Shown here: positions 32,767-45,939 of the stretch, piece after piece
Position numbering within the stretch: position 1 is the stretch's first letter
Layout of the letters: each line of letters opens with the position of its first letter
Origin: Alnus glutinosa
Lineage: Eukaryota > Streptophyta > Magnoliopsida > Fagales > Betulaceae
Direction of reading: 5' to 3'
Length of the DNA: 64,000 nucleotides
Assembly (NCBI RefSeq): GCF_958979055.1
Contig: NC_084887.1
Span: 29,238,044-29,302,043 of the forward strand
Notes under the pieces: generated by a model
Database searches by the model: none
The model's input: only the letters and a program-made list of their open reading frames with translations
Told to the model about the DNA's origin: nothing
Position numbers and translations under genes: made by a program

Positions 32767-33864
32767 GCTGAGCTTTTGTTCCTTTTTACCCTTTTGGTTG
32801 GTTTCAACGTTCCAATTGAGGTGGGGTCCATTTTTAAAATTAAAAAAAAAAGGTCGAATCACTTGGGATTCCTTACCAACCGTCCGATTTAGTTGGACTT
32901 CCATGATGGATTTCTAGGATCCATCTAACGATTCTAACTTTATAGGGATGGGGTTCTTCTTTGTTGAGGGCATTGTAGAGTATCTTCGGAAAGCTTTCCT
33001 GAGCATTGACGACACGAAATCTCTTTTTTGAAAGTACTTTCTTTTTGTTTGTGATTTTGACAAAAAGTTGCAAACAGGTCGGCCATTTCAAGCCTTTACA
33101 TTTGGACGCAAACTAGGCTCGATGTTTGTTACCAAATACTATAAAACAATGGATTCATACGACCCACTAAGCATATGTTATTTAATAAATTGTTATATCA
33201 CTGTCATATAGTTTAAATAACTGATTTTTATTGTCACATTATTCCAGTTGTATAATAGTTTACTAAATAGCACAATAAAAAAAAGGGCACGAACACATTA
33301 AATGACCAAGCTTGTTTGAAGTACTTGGTAAGCCCAGCAGACCATGGGCTAGGCTTGAGGTTTGTTAGCTCCAATATTTGCAAGCAGAGGCAGGGCCTAA
33401 ACTGGGCTCACCAGGCAGGAATTGCACTTTCAAGTCAGTAATCCATTATATTAATTATATTAATAGGAGCAATTATATTCTCTTTGACATCTTAATTTTC
33501 TGATTATTAGCTGACACAGATTTTTTGTCTTTTATCTCAAAATCCATAAACTAAAAGGCAAAATAAACAGTTAAAACTCCACTGACATTTAAAACAGTAG
33601 TACCTAAATGGTAGATAAGATGGGGTATCTAGAATAGATTGCAGCAGGGATTGATTCCTTGAGAAACTGTTGGAGCACATGTAGCTTCCACAAATAACAA
33701 AGATTAATCTTGTCATGAACAGAAGCAATTCAGTATAACCAACCGAGAATACAAAAAACTTCGTCTCCTGGTTCAAATATGAGAAGCTCCCAACAGAACA
33801 AGCACGCAATGATAAAATCTCATAGATGACATGTGCCTTCTTCAATCCCATTCATCAGTTAGAA
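32767..33864. other. Spacer between divergent/tandem minus-strand genes
   Basis: Contains the promoter side of the 31.9 kb gene and the 3' flank of the peptidyl-tRNA hydrolase gene. Only short open frames, none with a domain. Confidence 0.35.
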
Positions 33865-36800
33865 TCACACTTTGTGATACTTGTATTTCTGCCCCAAATT
33901 AAAGTTATTGATTCTCTGGTTAAACCCATGGAGCATCAAGCTCCTGAAGGCCTCAACCCCTTGTTCCAGTCCTGCATCAATCTGTCCAGATTGCTGCTAC
34001 CAGTTAAAATTTTTGCCAGTACTCAGGACAAAATTCTAACACAACTAAAAATGCAGGGGCACAAAACTGAGACATGCACACACACTTGGTCAAGCAATTT
34101 TATAGAGATTGATGCAGTGATTAGAAGCAACCATCTTCACAGCCAGAAGCGCCATAGTAATATGAATTCAACCTATTTTGAGCATCTTTTTTTCTTTTTT
34201 CTTTTTTCAACAGTAAGTCAAACATGTACTCAATGGGTCTGGAATGCCACCATACCCTCCACCCTGTTATTTTGTAGGGAGGAAAGTATTTTTGATCTCA
34301 AGCTTATTTCTAAATTTTAAAATTATACTCAGATAATTTATAAAGGAATCTTGAAACAATTACAAATAAAGACCCAACTAACATGATTTTAACATCATTA
34401 AGTACATTGCTCGGGCAATGCACCAATATGAAACTAGATGTAACTCAAACATTGTCATTGTATCTGAACTTTTCTAAGTAAGACATGCAATAACACTATG
34501 CAGTACGATTTTTTAAGATCATTTACCTGTTTTCGCTCTACTGAACTAAACTTCTGGAGAAGAAATGCTTTCAAATCCATGGTTCCAGGGGGATTTCCAA
34601 TGCCTGCAAACATGAAAATTTTGAATGTTACACTGAAGGCATGTACAGCTCTTCAAATTAAGGAAATACTATTAACATATGCAAGTGATAGTACTTATGG
34701 AACCAACCTATGCACAACCGAGGAAATCCACGGCAACCATCCAAATGGCCCATTACACTCCTCACCCTGTAACAAGAGATCCACTAATTATAGAAAATTC
34801 TAGAAACCCAACCACCCCAAAAAGAAACAAAAGTAAAAAGAGAGGGAAAGAGAGTACAAGATGGCAAATAAAAAAAGTGAGAGGATGTTGGCAGATTTGG
34901 TTTAATCATTTTCTTTATAAAAAAAAGGTGATGAGATATTTATCCACTCTAGAATGAAGATGCTATGAGGCCATTGACTAAAGTAGGTGAAAATCGGAGT
35001 AAGTTAACATAATATGCTATACCAAGTCAGAAAAGAATGGCAAAAACGGATAGACATATCAACTTTTTAATAACGGAGATAAAAATCAGTTAGCTTTTTG
35101 AGTTGAATTACAAATATCTACTAGATGTATATGTTTGGAAGCTGTCAGTACCATTGCTCTAACATCGATCTAATAAACATATACAACCAAAACAAGACAG
35201 AAAACACAAGAACATTTAATCATCCTAGTTCTTTTCCCTTTTTTTTCTCCTTTTATAAAAAGGAACTAATTATGTTAGTTAAATTGGAAGTATAAAATAA
35301 CGGTAATAACCTTTCCATTGAAGGTCATCAGTTTCTTAATGTCGAGGAAGAAATATCAGGGTTTTGATTTTATAAGGACTTAGTAATCTACAGAAGATCA
35401 AACAATTACTCAGGAAACGAGGTGAGAGTCAAGGGTTCAAGTCCCCTTGGGTGTGTAAGATTTATCAAGGAAAAAAAAAAAAAAAACAGAGGGGGAGGGC
35501 TTCATATTGCAGAAAGCGGAAAGAGATCACTTGGGTCATCTAGGCACATAAATAGCAGTTCATTTATCATACCTAGCAAAACTATCAATTTTTTAAAAAA
35601 GTAAGCAACGTGTTGTTGGTAGAATAGCCACCTCTTCTGGTAGGCTGCCACTTACAATTTACCGTCCCAGAAAACAATATTCTAAAAATAATAATAATTC
35701 TGTTACAATTGATATCCAAACAAACATACCCGTTGTGATGGCCATGTCCTCCTTTTGGTTGAAGCCTCAGAACACCATTTGGTAAGCTCATATCATCATA
35801 AACCTACAGGGCCGGATAACATATAATGTGATATTCATTCAGATTAATTGTCATGTAAAGTCATTTATTAACTTGGTTATGCTGCATGAAGGTATTAGAT
35901 CGCATACCAATAAAATATGACGCAATGGTACTTGATAATGTGCAGCAAGTGGTCCAACCTTAACAATAATGAAAAGAAAGGTCAGGGATATATATATGAC
36001 CATCTTAAGGTTCCTAGTATCAAAACACGAGCCATCCACTTATTTTACAAATGAAAGGGAGAGAAATTTGGTTAGAGCACAGAGATAATATAGACTTAAA
36101 CAAACACAATAAGGATAAAAGTTACTATTAACCCGTTGAATCACTATAATCACCATATCCGAAGTATTTCTATCACCATATGACCAAAACTGTTGAATCA
36201 ACATCAGATATCTTTGATTGACTTAATACCTGCCACAGCACAGTAGAATTTCTCAAAAGACTCGATATTAGCTTTCCTAGAGTAAGCATTACATATTATA
36301 TGGGCAGGCTAAAGCTATACCATGAGCTATATTATATAGCCCTCATGGTGATAACCTTTCTACCAAGCATGAATGAGACTATGATTGGCTTAAAACAACG
36401 ATACAACAATTTAGCATGCTTTTAAAAGTCATAAGTTAAAAGCAAAAAAAAAATTATTAATCTCCCATCAATTTAAGTTACTTGGTTACATGATTTGAGT
36501 CGGCACAAAAGCAATTCTAAAACGAAGAATTCGACTCAAATCACATTTTCACAACTTTTCACCCAGAGTGATGCATTCTCCTCTCAAAGACACAACAGAT
36601 ATCTCAACCTTTGTTTATTCACTATCCCCTATAACATTTACTATGCTTTTAGATCTAATTCATGCCAAAGAATTGAATCTCCTAAAGAACTTTCCACCTG
36701 AAAATTTTCTCCATCCAAAATTCCTAAACATAATTAACACATTTTGAATTAAAGGTTTGCATTAATAAACAACAGTTGGGTCACAACGAAGTTATGGTAA

Positions 36801-38082
36801 CTCTATTTATTTCCTTCTCTTCATCTCAAAAGCTAATCAAATCCTAGAAAATTGATAATAATAATACATTCTAATAAGGATTGCAGGCAACAAGAGGCTA
36901 AAGAAAACAGCAGCCTAAAGAACAAAGAAAATTTGGCCATCATAAAATATAAACTACATTTTTAGATTTCTTCTGGAAGCCCTCTTTTTTTTTTTTTTCT
37001 TTTTTTTTGGCTAAACCTTGGAAACCTTAATGCCATAATGCCTTTCAAATCCTCCTAGCCATTATCCTATTGCAATAATTCTTGCTAAGAAGAATGCCCA
37101 TGTTGTGGCAATCCACCCAAAAGGTAATGAGTTACTCCTACATACGTCCTTGGATAATGTTCAAGGCTCTGGGCTGAGTAGCAAGAGCAACTATTAATTT
37201 ATTATGAGCACAAACGATTGATTCAATAAGTTCTTGCCAACAACCGCATCATATATATATATATATATATATTGGGCATGTGTTGAGAAATCTAAACCAT
37301 GTGCAAGGCACTTTTTTTACCCACATCATTCCCATTTGATGTGGTTAATGTCCGTCCACCTAATGGTGCACCTTACAAATCAAGTATGTACAATATACTA
37401 CCTTTTTTCAGCCCTAAAAGAAAAGTTCCATAAATAGGTTGTGAACAAGCATTTAGACATATTAGGACATTTACACAACTAAGAAACCTCAATAAAAACT
37501 GAAACATAAGATAAGAACAAACCGCTTCCCCACTGTAATTCATGTATGCTTGAGGCTTGGCCAATAAAATTGGTACCTCACCAATGGAACCTGTACTGAT
37601 CAAGCAAAGAAATCGGAATAAACATCACAACCACAATGAAAATGGAAACGTGAGTAGAAAACAAAAATGACCAAAGCAAATAAGCGGCTGAAGTCGCACC
37701 TATTCCAATTAAGGCCTTTGACTGTATTGTATTCATTGCAATACCCTCTGCTTGAGAAATTTTATCGATCATTTCAAAACCAACCTGATAGAGAGAATCC
37801 CAATTACTAAGATGAAAGAAAGCAAAAAATGCTCACAATTGAAGCAACCTTACATAAGTACAGCATTACATTGTGCCTTGTACCGTGGTACTTATTTCCA
37901 GGGTTACCCAATCCAACAACCAACCAAGGAGTATACTCCATTTTAGCACCATTGTTATTTTCCAGCAGCGAAGCACGTATACAAAGCCTCGTTGGAACCG
38001 AAAGCTTTCCAAGAAAATGAGTGAAATTGGGGCTTCTTGGATAGGATATGCAAGAGTTTGGTGCCGACACCGCATACAACAT
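33865..38082 (-). CDS. Peptidyl-tRNA hydrolase, organellar type, eight exons
   Basis: Cleaves peptidyl-tRNA released during stalled translation, recycling tRNA. Exons, in transcript order: 38082-37870, 37784-37700, 37590-37523, 35958-35908, 35803-35730, 34766-34708, 34603-34527, 33981-33865; 247 residues, all GT-AG. Residues 1-50 ([18 protein letters not shown], basic, hydroxylated) are a likely plastid or mitochondrial transit peptide. The bacterial Pth fold follows: [19 protein letters not shown] with catalytic His70, [10 protein letters not shown] with Asn117, [10 protein letters not shown] with Asp143, and KGGHGHHNG with Asn163. Then come [11 protein letters not shown] and [16 protein letters not shown] replaces the usual GGH in the Asn loop. 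A leader intron is likely, with its acceptor just before the ATG ('gtttatag') and a donor near 38625. Confidence 0.95.
35400..35486 (+). repeat. tRNA-like T-arm word followed by a poly-A run, possible SINE tail
   Basis: 'gggttcaagtcccc' (about 35434-35447) resembles the B box/T-arm of a tRNA-derived SINE, and a run of about 17 A follows at 35470. No convincing A box or tRNA fold precedes it. It lies in an intron of the peptidyl-tRNA hydrolase gene, on the opposite strand. Confidence 0.25.
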
Positions 38083-39365
38083 TGACCTATAAACGAAAAC
38101 TACAACATTATCAACATGGTGGGTGTCCATGGTTTGAATACTAAAGGTTTAAAAATTCATTTGGAACTTGGAAGCTATGAAAATAAAATCTTTCGTACTT
38201 CTCATTTTCTTTTTTCTTTTGTAGGTTTCTGGATTAAAGAAAGCAAAATCTGAGTTTGGCGTTTTTTGTGATATTTATATCTTTAAGTTGAGAAACTTAT
38301 ATATTTTTAGGTGAGTATCGAAGGATTTAACGCAGCCAAAGCCAAATTGTTATATCCATCAAACTGCAGTATCCAAACTCTAATAAGTTTTCTTGCATTT
38401 CTATTCTAACATTTTCTGGGCAACCAAATGGAGCCAAAAGGCGAAACACATAAACACATAATTGAACATTAGCAATCAAACCCACTAGTAATTCTAGTCG
38501 GTCCGAACACTGAGTGAAAATCACAGCAAAAACAAGCTAAAGATGATTGAAATACTTCGAGTATTCGAAAATTAAAGGGAAAAAAAAATCAAATTAAAAA
38601 AGGAGTAAAAGCAAGCGAACCTGTTGGTAATTTGGAGAGTGTAATATAAGAGAATTGAGAAAGTTGTAGAGACAGAAGCAGAGGAAAAGAGCTTAGTTCA
38701 GTATGAGGCTTTGGAAGTTGTTTCCCTTTCGTTTGAGCACTGTGTTGGCTTCCACGGATAGTATTTGGAAAAATCGTGGATAGAGGACGACATAAAGCAG
38801 AATTTTTTTTTTTTTTTTTTTGCATCTGGGCCTGCAAATAGTGTCTGTGTTGGCCCATTTGTGAGCGTGATGCGTTGGGCCTATGCATTTTATAGTAACA
38901 CGCCCAGCCCAATACCGTTTTGTATCTGACTCAACTTCCAACTCCATACACATGGCAGTCACCCAAGCTGTAACTGAAGCCCTTCTTTTATTCCTCCTCC
39001 AACCATACCTCTGACAAGCGGAGTGGTTATTAATCACTATTAACCGCTAATTGTATAACTGTCAATAACTGTATAAGACCCAAAGACGTATTAGCCCCAA
39101 CAAATGCATAAGTTAAGAGATGAGGAAGGAGCAGATCACACTCTTGCCATCCTTATCTCATTCTGGATTTTTTTTCTTTTGTTTGTAAATGTTCTTCGGC
39201 TAGCATCAACATTTTTTGCCTCTCTATTATGCATCCGTCCGTCTACTTCCATACTATACCGTTCATTTCTTTATTGGCCACTGCTGCTGTTTATTGGTTG
39301 TATTTTTACTTTGAATAAGAATTTTCCTCTCTTTAGATCTATTATCATGAGCGATCTATGGGAAT
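38083..39365. promoter_or_regulatory. Leader intron and promoter side of the peptidyl-tRNA hydrolase gene
   Basis: Read on the minus strand, a probable leader exon lies near 38640-38760, followed by a donor (aacag|gttcgc) near 38625 and the acceptor directly before the start codon. A run of A/T at 38804-38821 lies upstream. The part beyond 38900 holds no gene. Confidence 0.35.
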
Positions 39366-39745
39366 AAAGGTTAGTTAGGTGTGAGGAGTTATCTCTCACG
39401 GCCTGAATAGTTCGGTGTGAGAGGTTATCTTTCACTGCCGGTTTAAATAAATTTTTTTAGGATCTTTAGCTACATTTGTCTTAGATCTAGTCTGCTCGAA
39501 GCAAATCTGCTCCTTAACTATTTTTATACATAGGTTAGTGGAAGATGAAAGTCATATATAATACTTTATTGTAAGAATTTTATTTGTATCTATGACTATG
39601 TAACCTCGTAGCATCTGACTATGATTTTGTATAGTTTTATGCTTTGTGAAGTAAGTTTTATGCTTGTAATCGTTGATCAATGAAATACTAAGTTCTTTTG
39701 TTCAAAAAATAAAAAAATAAAAATAAAAAACCAATGCATAAGTTA
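39366..39745 (+). mobile_element. Probable retroposon 3' end with A-rich tail
   Basis: A near-duplicate of about 33 bases ('gtgtgaggagttatctctca' / 'gtgtgagaggttatctttca') is followed by 300 bases of T-rich sequence. It ends '..tcaatgaaatactaagttc' and an A-rich tail '(aaaaat)n' at about 39705-39730. This layout is common at the 3' end of plant LINEs and SINEs. No coding remnant was found, so the class is open. Confidence 0.4.
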
Positions 39746-39889
39746 AATTAATAAAAAAAAAAAAAATCTGATTCCCTTTCTTCTTTGGGAATAATAAAAA
39801 TAGATAGAGCAAGAAATTTTAAATAAAATAATGTAAGTACATAGTTTTTTTTTTGTTATCTTTTAACATGAAACATGTGCTCCATCCAT

Positions 39890-40880
39890 TTTTAAACCAA
39901 AAGGTAATACAGAGAGAGATAAGGGGTACAAGACACCCCTACATCTCAATCAAAAACAAATTTGACAAAGCAACTGCTTAAACAATACACAAATAATACA
40001 TGAACACCCTATAAAGCATCTATTTACAATTAAGCCCACCCTAATAAGATAAGAGAGCTGATCTAGCTACCAAGCCAATAGATAAGTCCAGTAAATATTT
40101 GCGTATTATAAAGATACATTGTGAATCACATAGAAACTAGAAAATACACACAAACAAACACAACAACAAGAAAGCACCAAACAATCACTGCCAACGTCAG
40201 AAGATGAGCAACCACCACTGCAAGCAGCGTGTGCATCACATGAGCCATCCCTTGAGACCCTAGTAGCCCAACAACTGTTGTAATCCACCAACCACCACCA
40301 CCAAAGGCCTAAAAAGCAAGGCGTGGCTCGCACGCACCAAAACCAGGGAGAAATCCCCCAACACGTACCAACCATGCTCCAAACAGAAACAAGTGGCAAG
40401 GCCATCAAAAAGCAATGGACGAACCAGAACACGGCGGCGAGGACAATTGGGAAACGCTTGTCGAAAGAAAACCAATGAAATAACACAAATTTGGTCTGTG
40501 AAAAAGACAAACTTTTGAGGCTCAGCTAGAGAAGCACCGGCAACACTAGGCCAGAAATGGCCAAACCCCAAATCCAAACGTTGCATGAAAGCCTTCCTGT
40601 CAAAGAACACAAAGGAAAAAAGAAAACAAACATAAAACTCTATAACCCATAAGGTTAGGAGACAAAACCTCCGCCGGATATGATTCGGGAGGAACACAAC
40701 CTCCACTAGAACAAGTCAAGGAGGGACAAAAAAACTCCCTAGCCCCTAGGGGCTTAGAGGACCAAAGCACCGGGAGGAGGGAGGCGTGAAACCTCCCTCC
40801 CCCGACAAGAATAAACATTGGGTATTCTCTCTCTCTCTCTCTAGAAAAGTCTGGAGTCTCTCTCTCGAGAAAAAAAGGAA
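39890..40880 (-). mobile_element. Repeat-like segment, possible 5' region of a non-LTR element
   Basis: The composition changes sharply to balanced GC. On the minus strand it opens with (GA)n, then G-rich words such as 'ggggagggaggtttc' and 'tctaagcccctagggg', and two overlapping 130-150 codon frames rich in Phe, Leu, Cys and Trp. The frames show no domain and look like a decayed untranslated region of a retroelement. I could not identify a reverse transcriptase. Confidence 0.3.
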
Positions 40881-41379
40881 ACAATGTAAGTAAATAGTTA
40901 AAACACTAAGCGCGCCAAATATTAATTAATGCTTTAGAAAAGTAAGTAGTAAAAAAAATTAAAAAATTAATTAATTAATTAAATTATTAGTTAAATATTT
41001 ATTAAGCCGAATATAAATGCTTTGTCCCGTAACAAGTCCACAATGCAAATGGAAAAATTTGCCCAACCCCATAAAGTCCGTGAGAGCATAAATGAGCAGG
41101 TTGGAAGTTAAGAGAAATGTCAAAACTTTGAATTGGCTTGCACACACAACCTTTACTTTGACACTCATTGATTTCTTTTTCCTGTTGTGAATAGCTTTTT
41201 AAGATAAAATAAAAGAAGTAATTGTATGAGAAAAAGAGGCTAACAAGAATATTGAACTGTTTTTACGCAGAATGTACATGAAATTGCTTCACTCATTAAA
41301 GTTAGAAAATTGGAAATTTACATTCACCAAAGCTCCCAATTCCACATATTTCCCTCAAGAACACCCAGATGGGCTTGGC

Positions 41380-42057
41380 TCAGTTAGGCCCAAGCCCGAG
41401 TTGCAAATCTAGACCCAAGCCTTTGTCGAAGTGAGACCCTCCTGCACCGATCGCGTCTCTGGCAAACCCACTCAGCGCCGGCACAACTCTGGCATGGTGT
41501 CCATCCCCACGAGACAAAACTGCTATCATTGACTCCCCAAATGATCCCCCGGCATAAACACCCCTTCCCGGCTGCATCGAGGCCGCCCCAGAATGATGAT
41601 ACACGCCGCCGTTTGGCAGGGCAAAAGGAGTGGCTGCACCTGCATGGGACATGACAAACCATGAAGGGCTCTGAGGCGGCGCAGCCCCCGGAGCAAGGAG
41701 GTGTGTTGGTTGCGTGAACGCTGATATTATTGGGTTTCGCCGCATGTGTGAAGCAGCTGCCAGCTGGTTTCGGCTGGCTTGCATTTGTGCGCGCTTTAGC
41801 AGCTGCCGTTCTTTCTTATGGGCGTTTTGATGCCCACCCAATGCTTGTGAGTTGGCGAACTCGCGGCAACAGTATTGGCACTCGTATTTTCGGCCTTCAA
41901 CGGACTGGAAAGTTTCGGATTCCTGAGACCCAGATGGGGATTTGCTTGAATCTGAGTCGTTTTCTTCTGAAACGTTCTGGATGTTGAAGCCAAAGAGCTT
42001 TAGAGGTGTGGTAGTGGTGATTGTATTTGGTTTTGTAGGATAATCAATCTCAGCCAT
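41380..42057 (-). CDS. C2H2 zinc finger repressor, ZFP6/GIS3-like
   Basis: Intronless, 225 residues. Nuclear transcription factor of the ZFP5/ZFP6/ZFP8/GIS branch, which in Arabidopsis links gibberellin and cytokinin signals to trichome and root-hair formation. Near the N-terminus [10 protein letters not shown] (about 18-27) is the subgroup motif. A single finger has Cys60, Cys63, His76 and His80 with the plant QALGGH helix, followed by the basic stretch [16 protein letters not shown] typical of ZFP6. The C-terminus ends [13 protein letters not shown], an LxLxL EAR repression motif (about 216-222) that recruits TOPLESS-type co-repressors. The middle is Pro/Ala/Gly-rich. Length is slightly above that of Arabidopsis ZFP6. 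The first ATG of the frame is used. GA repeats lie just upstream, at about 42063-42076. Confidence 0.92.
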   Translation of the reverse strand: MAEIDYPTKPNTITTTTPLKLFGFNIQNVSEENDSDSSKSPSGSQESETFQSVEGRKYECQYCCREFANSQALGGHQNAHKKERQLLKRAQMQASRNQLAAASHMRRNPIISAFTQPTHLLAPGAAPPQSPSWFVMSHAGAATPFALPNGGVYHHSGAASMQPGRGVYAGGSFGESMIAVLSRGDGHHARVVPALSGFARDAIGAGGSHFDKGLGLDLQLGLGPN

Positions 42058-44089
42058 GACAGACAGAGAGAGAGTAAAGATTAGTCCCGAGATCAGAGAG
42101 ACAGAGCGGAGGGATTAATTCAAGTGGGTGATCACTTACTTAGTAGTGGCTGCATGTGGAGATCAGCTAGTTATATAGCATAAAAAGTTTGGACACTGTA
42201 TTGGAGAGACTAATCATTTGAGGGATACCTGGAAGAACAGGAACAAGAAAAAGAGTGTTTAGTTGCGAAAATCCCAAGGAGAAGAAAGCACCTAATATCA
42301 GGAAGAACCCTGGACAAGAAAACTATGTGGGGTTTCCCATTCGATCTATATACTTATATATATATATAGTAGCACTCTATTACTGCCTTAAATTATGGAC
42401 GATGCTTTGAATACATGTTCCCAGTATAAGAGCTTTCATACTTTGCTGCATCGATCACTCTCAGACTTTTTACCCATCAAAAAGTAACACAATGTTTTTT
42501 ACTGTCACGTAAAAAATTAATGATGATTAATTTTTACCCAAATTGTTAACTGCTAGCCAACATATAATTTTCCTTGGGTCGTATATAGTTAGAACTTAAT
42601 TAGAAGAGCACGGTGCACATGGTAGCTAGCTAGCTAGATACGTTTCAAATCGAACACGTACCATCTGTCTCGGCGACCCACATGTCACAATCATCATGTG
42701 TGCTGCCCATCCGACATTAGATTACATCGCCGGCGAGAGTGGGTAGTTCAGAAAAGATGAACCTAACATTGTTAATTCCATAGAAAACTTGTTTCTATTA
42801 GAAGAGCGAGGAAAGAGTGTGTGGTTGCTTTGAAGTGATCAGGTGGTACGTGGGTCCACCGTGACGTAGCATGCTGGCTAGATTATCTTTAAGCATGTTT
42901 GCGTGATTGACGTTGAGGTCTTGCTTTGTTTATTTGGGGAAAATCTCTTCGAATCTTACTAACTACCATGATTTTTGTTCAAAGTCTTTCCCTTGAACAA
43001 GCTTCACATGCCTACTCACACGCTATGCCTATGGATATTTCCTTTGTGATTTATTGGTTTACAAATAACCTTCGCCGTCCTGCGCGTGGGCAGTATTATT
43101 AACTCAATAAATATGACAAAATTTATATTAATTAACATGCATGCATGAGCATCTCATTTCATTCATTTGAATTAAAGTCATCACTCGCATGATCTCTAAC
43201 TGTCTCATCTTGTCTAATCCTATTTTTTTCCCCTTATATTCAAATATATATACACAATTTTATCCTCTTTAATTAATTTGCCATATCCTTTAATTTTATA
43301 ATTATCTACATCTTTCTTGCTAACCAAATAATTACTTTCCTTATAAAATGAGTGGCAATTTGTGTTCGGGTATTGGGGTTCGGATCGTGTCGACTCATAC
43401 GTATAAGATTTTATAACTCAATCATAGTCTGCTAATTTCGTATCGAATTCGTGAGTTGTGTCGAAAATTGTTAGTCCTAAATCTCGTGTATCGGGTTTGG
43501 TTTACGTTAAGGCATGAGTATGTTAGATTGTACAAATAAACCGTAACCCGACTCATTCAATTAAACAGATGAAACCCATAAGTTATAACCTATTAATTTC
43601 GTGTCGGGTTTATGAATCGTATTAAAAATTATTAGTCTACTTAAAACAGGAGATGAGGATGGCTAAGTTGAAGCGATTGACAATGATGCTCAAATGAAAA
43701 TTAACTTTGGGTCTTTTGTTGTAAGTCCTACTCCTATCTGGGCAGACAAGCACTTTGGTTTGAACAGGTCACAAGTTTTGGTGGAGTTTGCAAGTTGCAT
43801 ATATTATCAAAGTCGACAAGGATTGAGACCCAATCACTCTCGAGTGAAACATGTCTTGAATATTTTGGTCCTTCTCCTTGTATTGAACTTGTCCTAACTT
43901 CAAAGAACCTCAAAACCACTATGTTAATAGGTTGTAGGACCCAGTTCCAATCAGTTCTTGGACACATACAGTGAAGGACAATTGCAAGTAGAACATTAGG
44001 TGGATGGCAATAAATTTTTTAAAGAAAATGATGCACATGGAGGTATCCCTCTATGAATGAAAACACATGTGAGTGGAATGAGCCCACAA

Positions 44090-44092
<3 letters not shown>
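42058..44092. other. Promoter side of the zinc finger gene and spacer
   Basis: The first several hundred bases are upstream of the minus-strand zinc finger gene and include GA-rich leader sequence and a 'gtagctagctagctaga' word near 42622. No other gene is visible. Around 43360-43640 are words such as 'cgtatcgaattcgtgagttg' and 'cgtgtcgggtttatgaatcg', which look like a local duplication or an old repeat. Confidence 0.4.

Positions 44093-44184
<92 letters not shown>
44093..44184. repeat. (CT)46 microsatellite, 92 bp
   Basis: Perfect CT dinucleotides across 92 bases, followed at once by (GT)n ('gtttgtgtgtgtgtgtg'). One of the longest perfect dinucleotide arrays in the window. It is far from any gene start. 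Confidence 0.97.
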
Positions 44185-44188
<4 letters not shown>

Positions 44189-45570
44189 GTGTGTGTGTGT
44201 GTTAGATCATCAACAACTGTTTCTTGACAATGAGCTCCTTTTTAATTATGTATGTTTCCCACCTTATAATAATAATAAAAAGAAAACCTAAGAGTCATCC
44301 TTCATGCTTTTTCATGTAGATGATTGAAGTAGTGCAGATGTTAGATGATTGAACCTCCGTTTGAAGATTGCCCGAATCTCCGAACATGTCCCACTAGGTT
44401 GAGCTTTCTCAGGAAAATATAATATTACATTATAACCCAAGATCATGTTGAACATGATGTATTTAGCATTATATATACTTCAACAATAAACAAGCTATTT
44501 GTCTTTTCTTGCCTTGATCGATTACCATGATTTTAAATATAATTAAATCAATTCATATATATATATATATATATATATAGTACGTCTTCGATGATAAACA
44601 AGTTCTGGGTAGTTCACTAGCTAGAAAATTTCTACTAGTCTAAATTGTTTTAACCTCCTTCAATTAATTGGTGGGGTTGGCTGGACTTCTGGATATGATG
44701 ATTAAAATCTCACTCTCTCCCTCTCTCTAGTTTACCTAATTGATCTTGTTTTATATATATATATCAAGAACTTTTGTTTTGTGGCCTACCTTCTGCAATA
44801 GTGTAGACAACTCCTTGATATTGTTCCCCACACAAAATTTGGTTTGATAGCCCTTCGAACCCTTTTTATCTTTTTCTTTTTCCATTAAACAGTCACCCTA
44901 CAGTCTTATATATATATAACGTACCTTTGCTTTTTATCTATATATGGTACCTAAATTTCAATAAGGAAAAAGTTATGATCATTTTTTGCTGAGAAATATT
45001 TATGATCTTGATTGGTCAACAGCTTTAATATTAATTGTACAATTAAACTAGACTAATTCTCAAGAGAAAACCGCCACGAAAGTTAAACCGCTACCTAAAC
45101 ACTAATTTTTATGTTGACACAAGCAAAATTTCATAAATACTATTATACATGGCTTTACATGCATTCTAGAATGTCTGGCTTTAGAAGCATAAGCCCATAA
45201 AAATGCCCGTGAAGTAGGTCCAGGCAAGTTGGATAAAAAGTCAGCAAATTATATATGGAACCAACAAATTTAATCGGTTGGGAACAAAGTGGGAGACTTG
45301 GACGGATCTGAATACGTAAAAAGGCAAAGGGCCCCCATCGATCACACGGATTAGGTAAGACTCCGGTTTCGCCCACGAACGTGGTCTCAAAAAATTATTT
45401 GCACTTAAGGACATCGATTCAAACCTTAAACTTGATGAAAATGCCACCGAAACCCAAAATATTTATCACTCTAGTAGGTAGTAAGTACGTACCCCTTGGG
45501 GAATATTTTAGTTTGACAAACGAAAATCCATTTCTAAACTTCAATTGGACTAGATTTGAGAAACTAGGGG

Positions 45571-45574
<4 letters not shown>
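44185..45574. other. AT-rich spacer, no gene seen
   Basis: Several short (TA)n tracts (about 44556-44578, 44750-44764, 44910-44918) and no open frame with a domain. Confidence 0.4.

Positions 45575-45632
<58 letters not shown>
45575..45632. repeat. (TA)29 microsatellite
   Basis: Perfect TA repeat of about 58 bases. Both strands translate as alternating Ile-Tyr, which explains the apparent open frames there. Confidence 0.95.
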
Positions 45633-45635
<3 letters not shown>

Positions 45636-45939
45636 ATGTTAATTGTCCGGAAATTCAAAGATTAATGTTATTTCAAAAGGTATTTAAATTTGTTTAATAT
45701 GTCTAAACTTTAGAATCTTAGATGAACTGTCTTTGAAATTTAAATTAAAGGTACTTGACTTTTGAGAATTTAGTACGCATTGGTCGTCTTCGTCAAAATC
45801 AATACAAGGTGTTTCTAGTCAGGGCTTGGTGTGCTAATATTGAAAACTTATGAATCGATCGAGATATTTTTATGATATTTTTTTTTCTCAATTTTTAACC
45901 ATTATTTGAAATTAAATCATTCAGATTTTGTCATATAAA

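Noticed and set aside
35430-35486. tRNA gene or SINE
   Set aside because: A T-arm-like word and poly-A are present, but no cloverleaf or A box; kept only as a low-confidence repeat.
40106-40884. Two to three overlapping minus-strand frames rich in Phe/Leu/Cys/Trp
   Set aside because: No conserved domain; composition and purine-rich borders fit a retroelement leader better than a gene.
45381-45665. Open frames of Ile-Tyr repeats
   Set aside because: They are translations of a (TA)n microsatellite.
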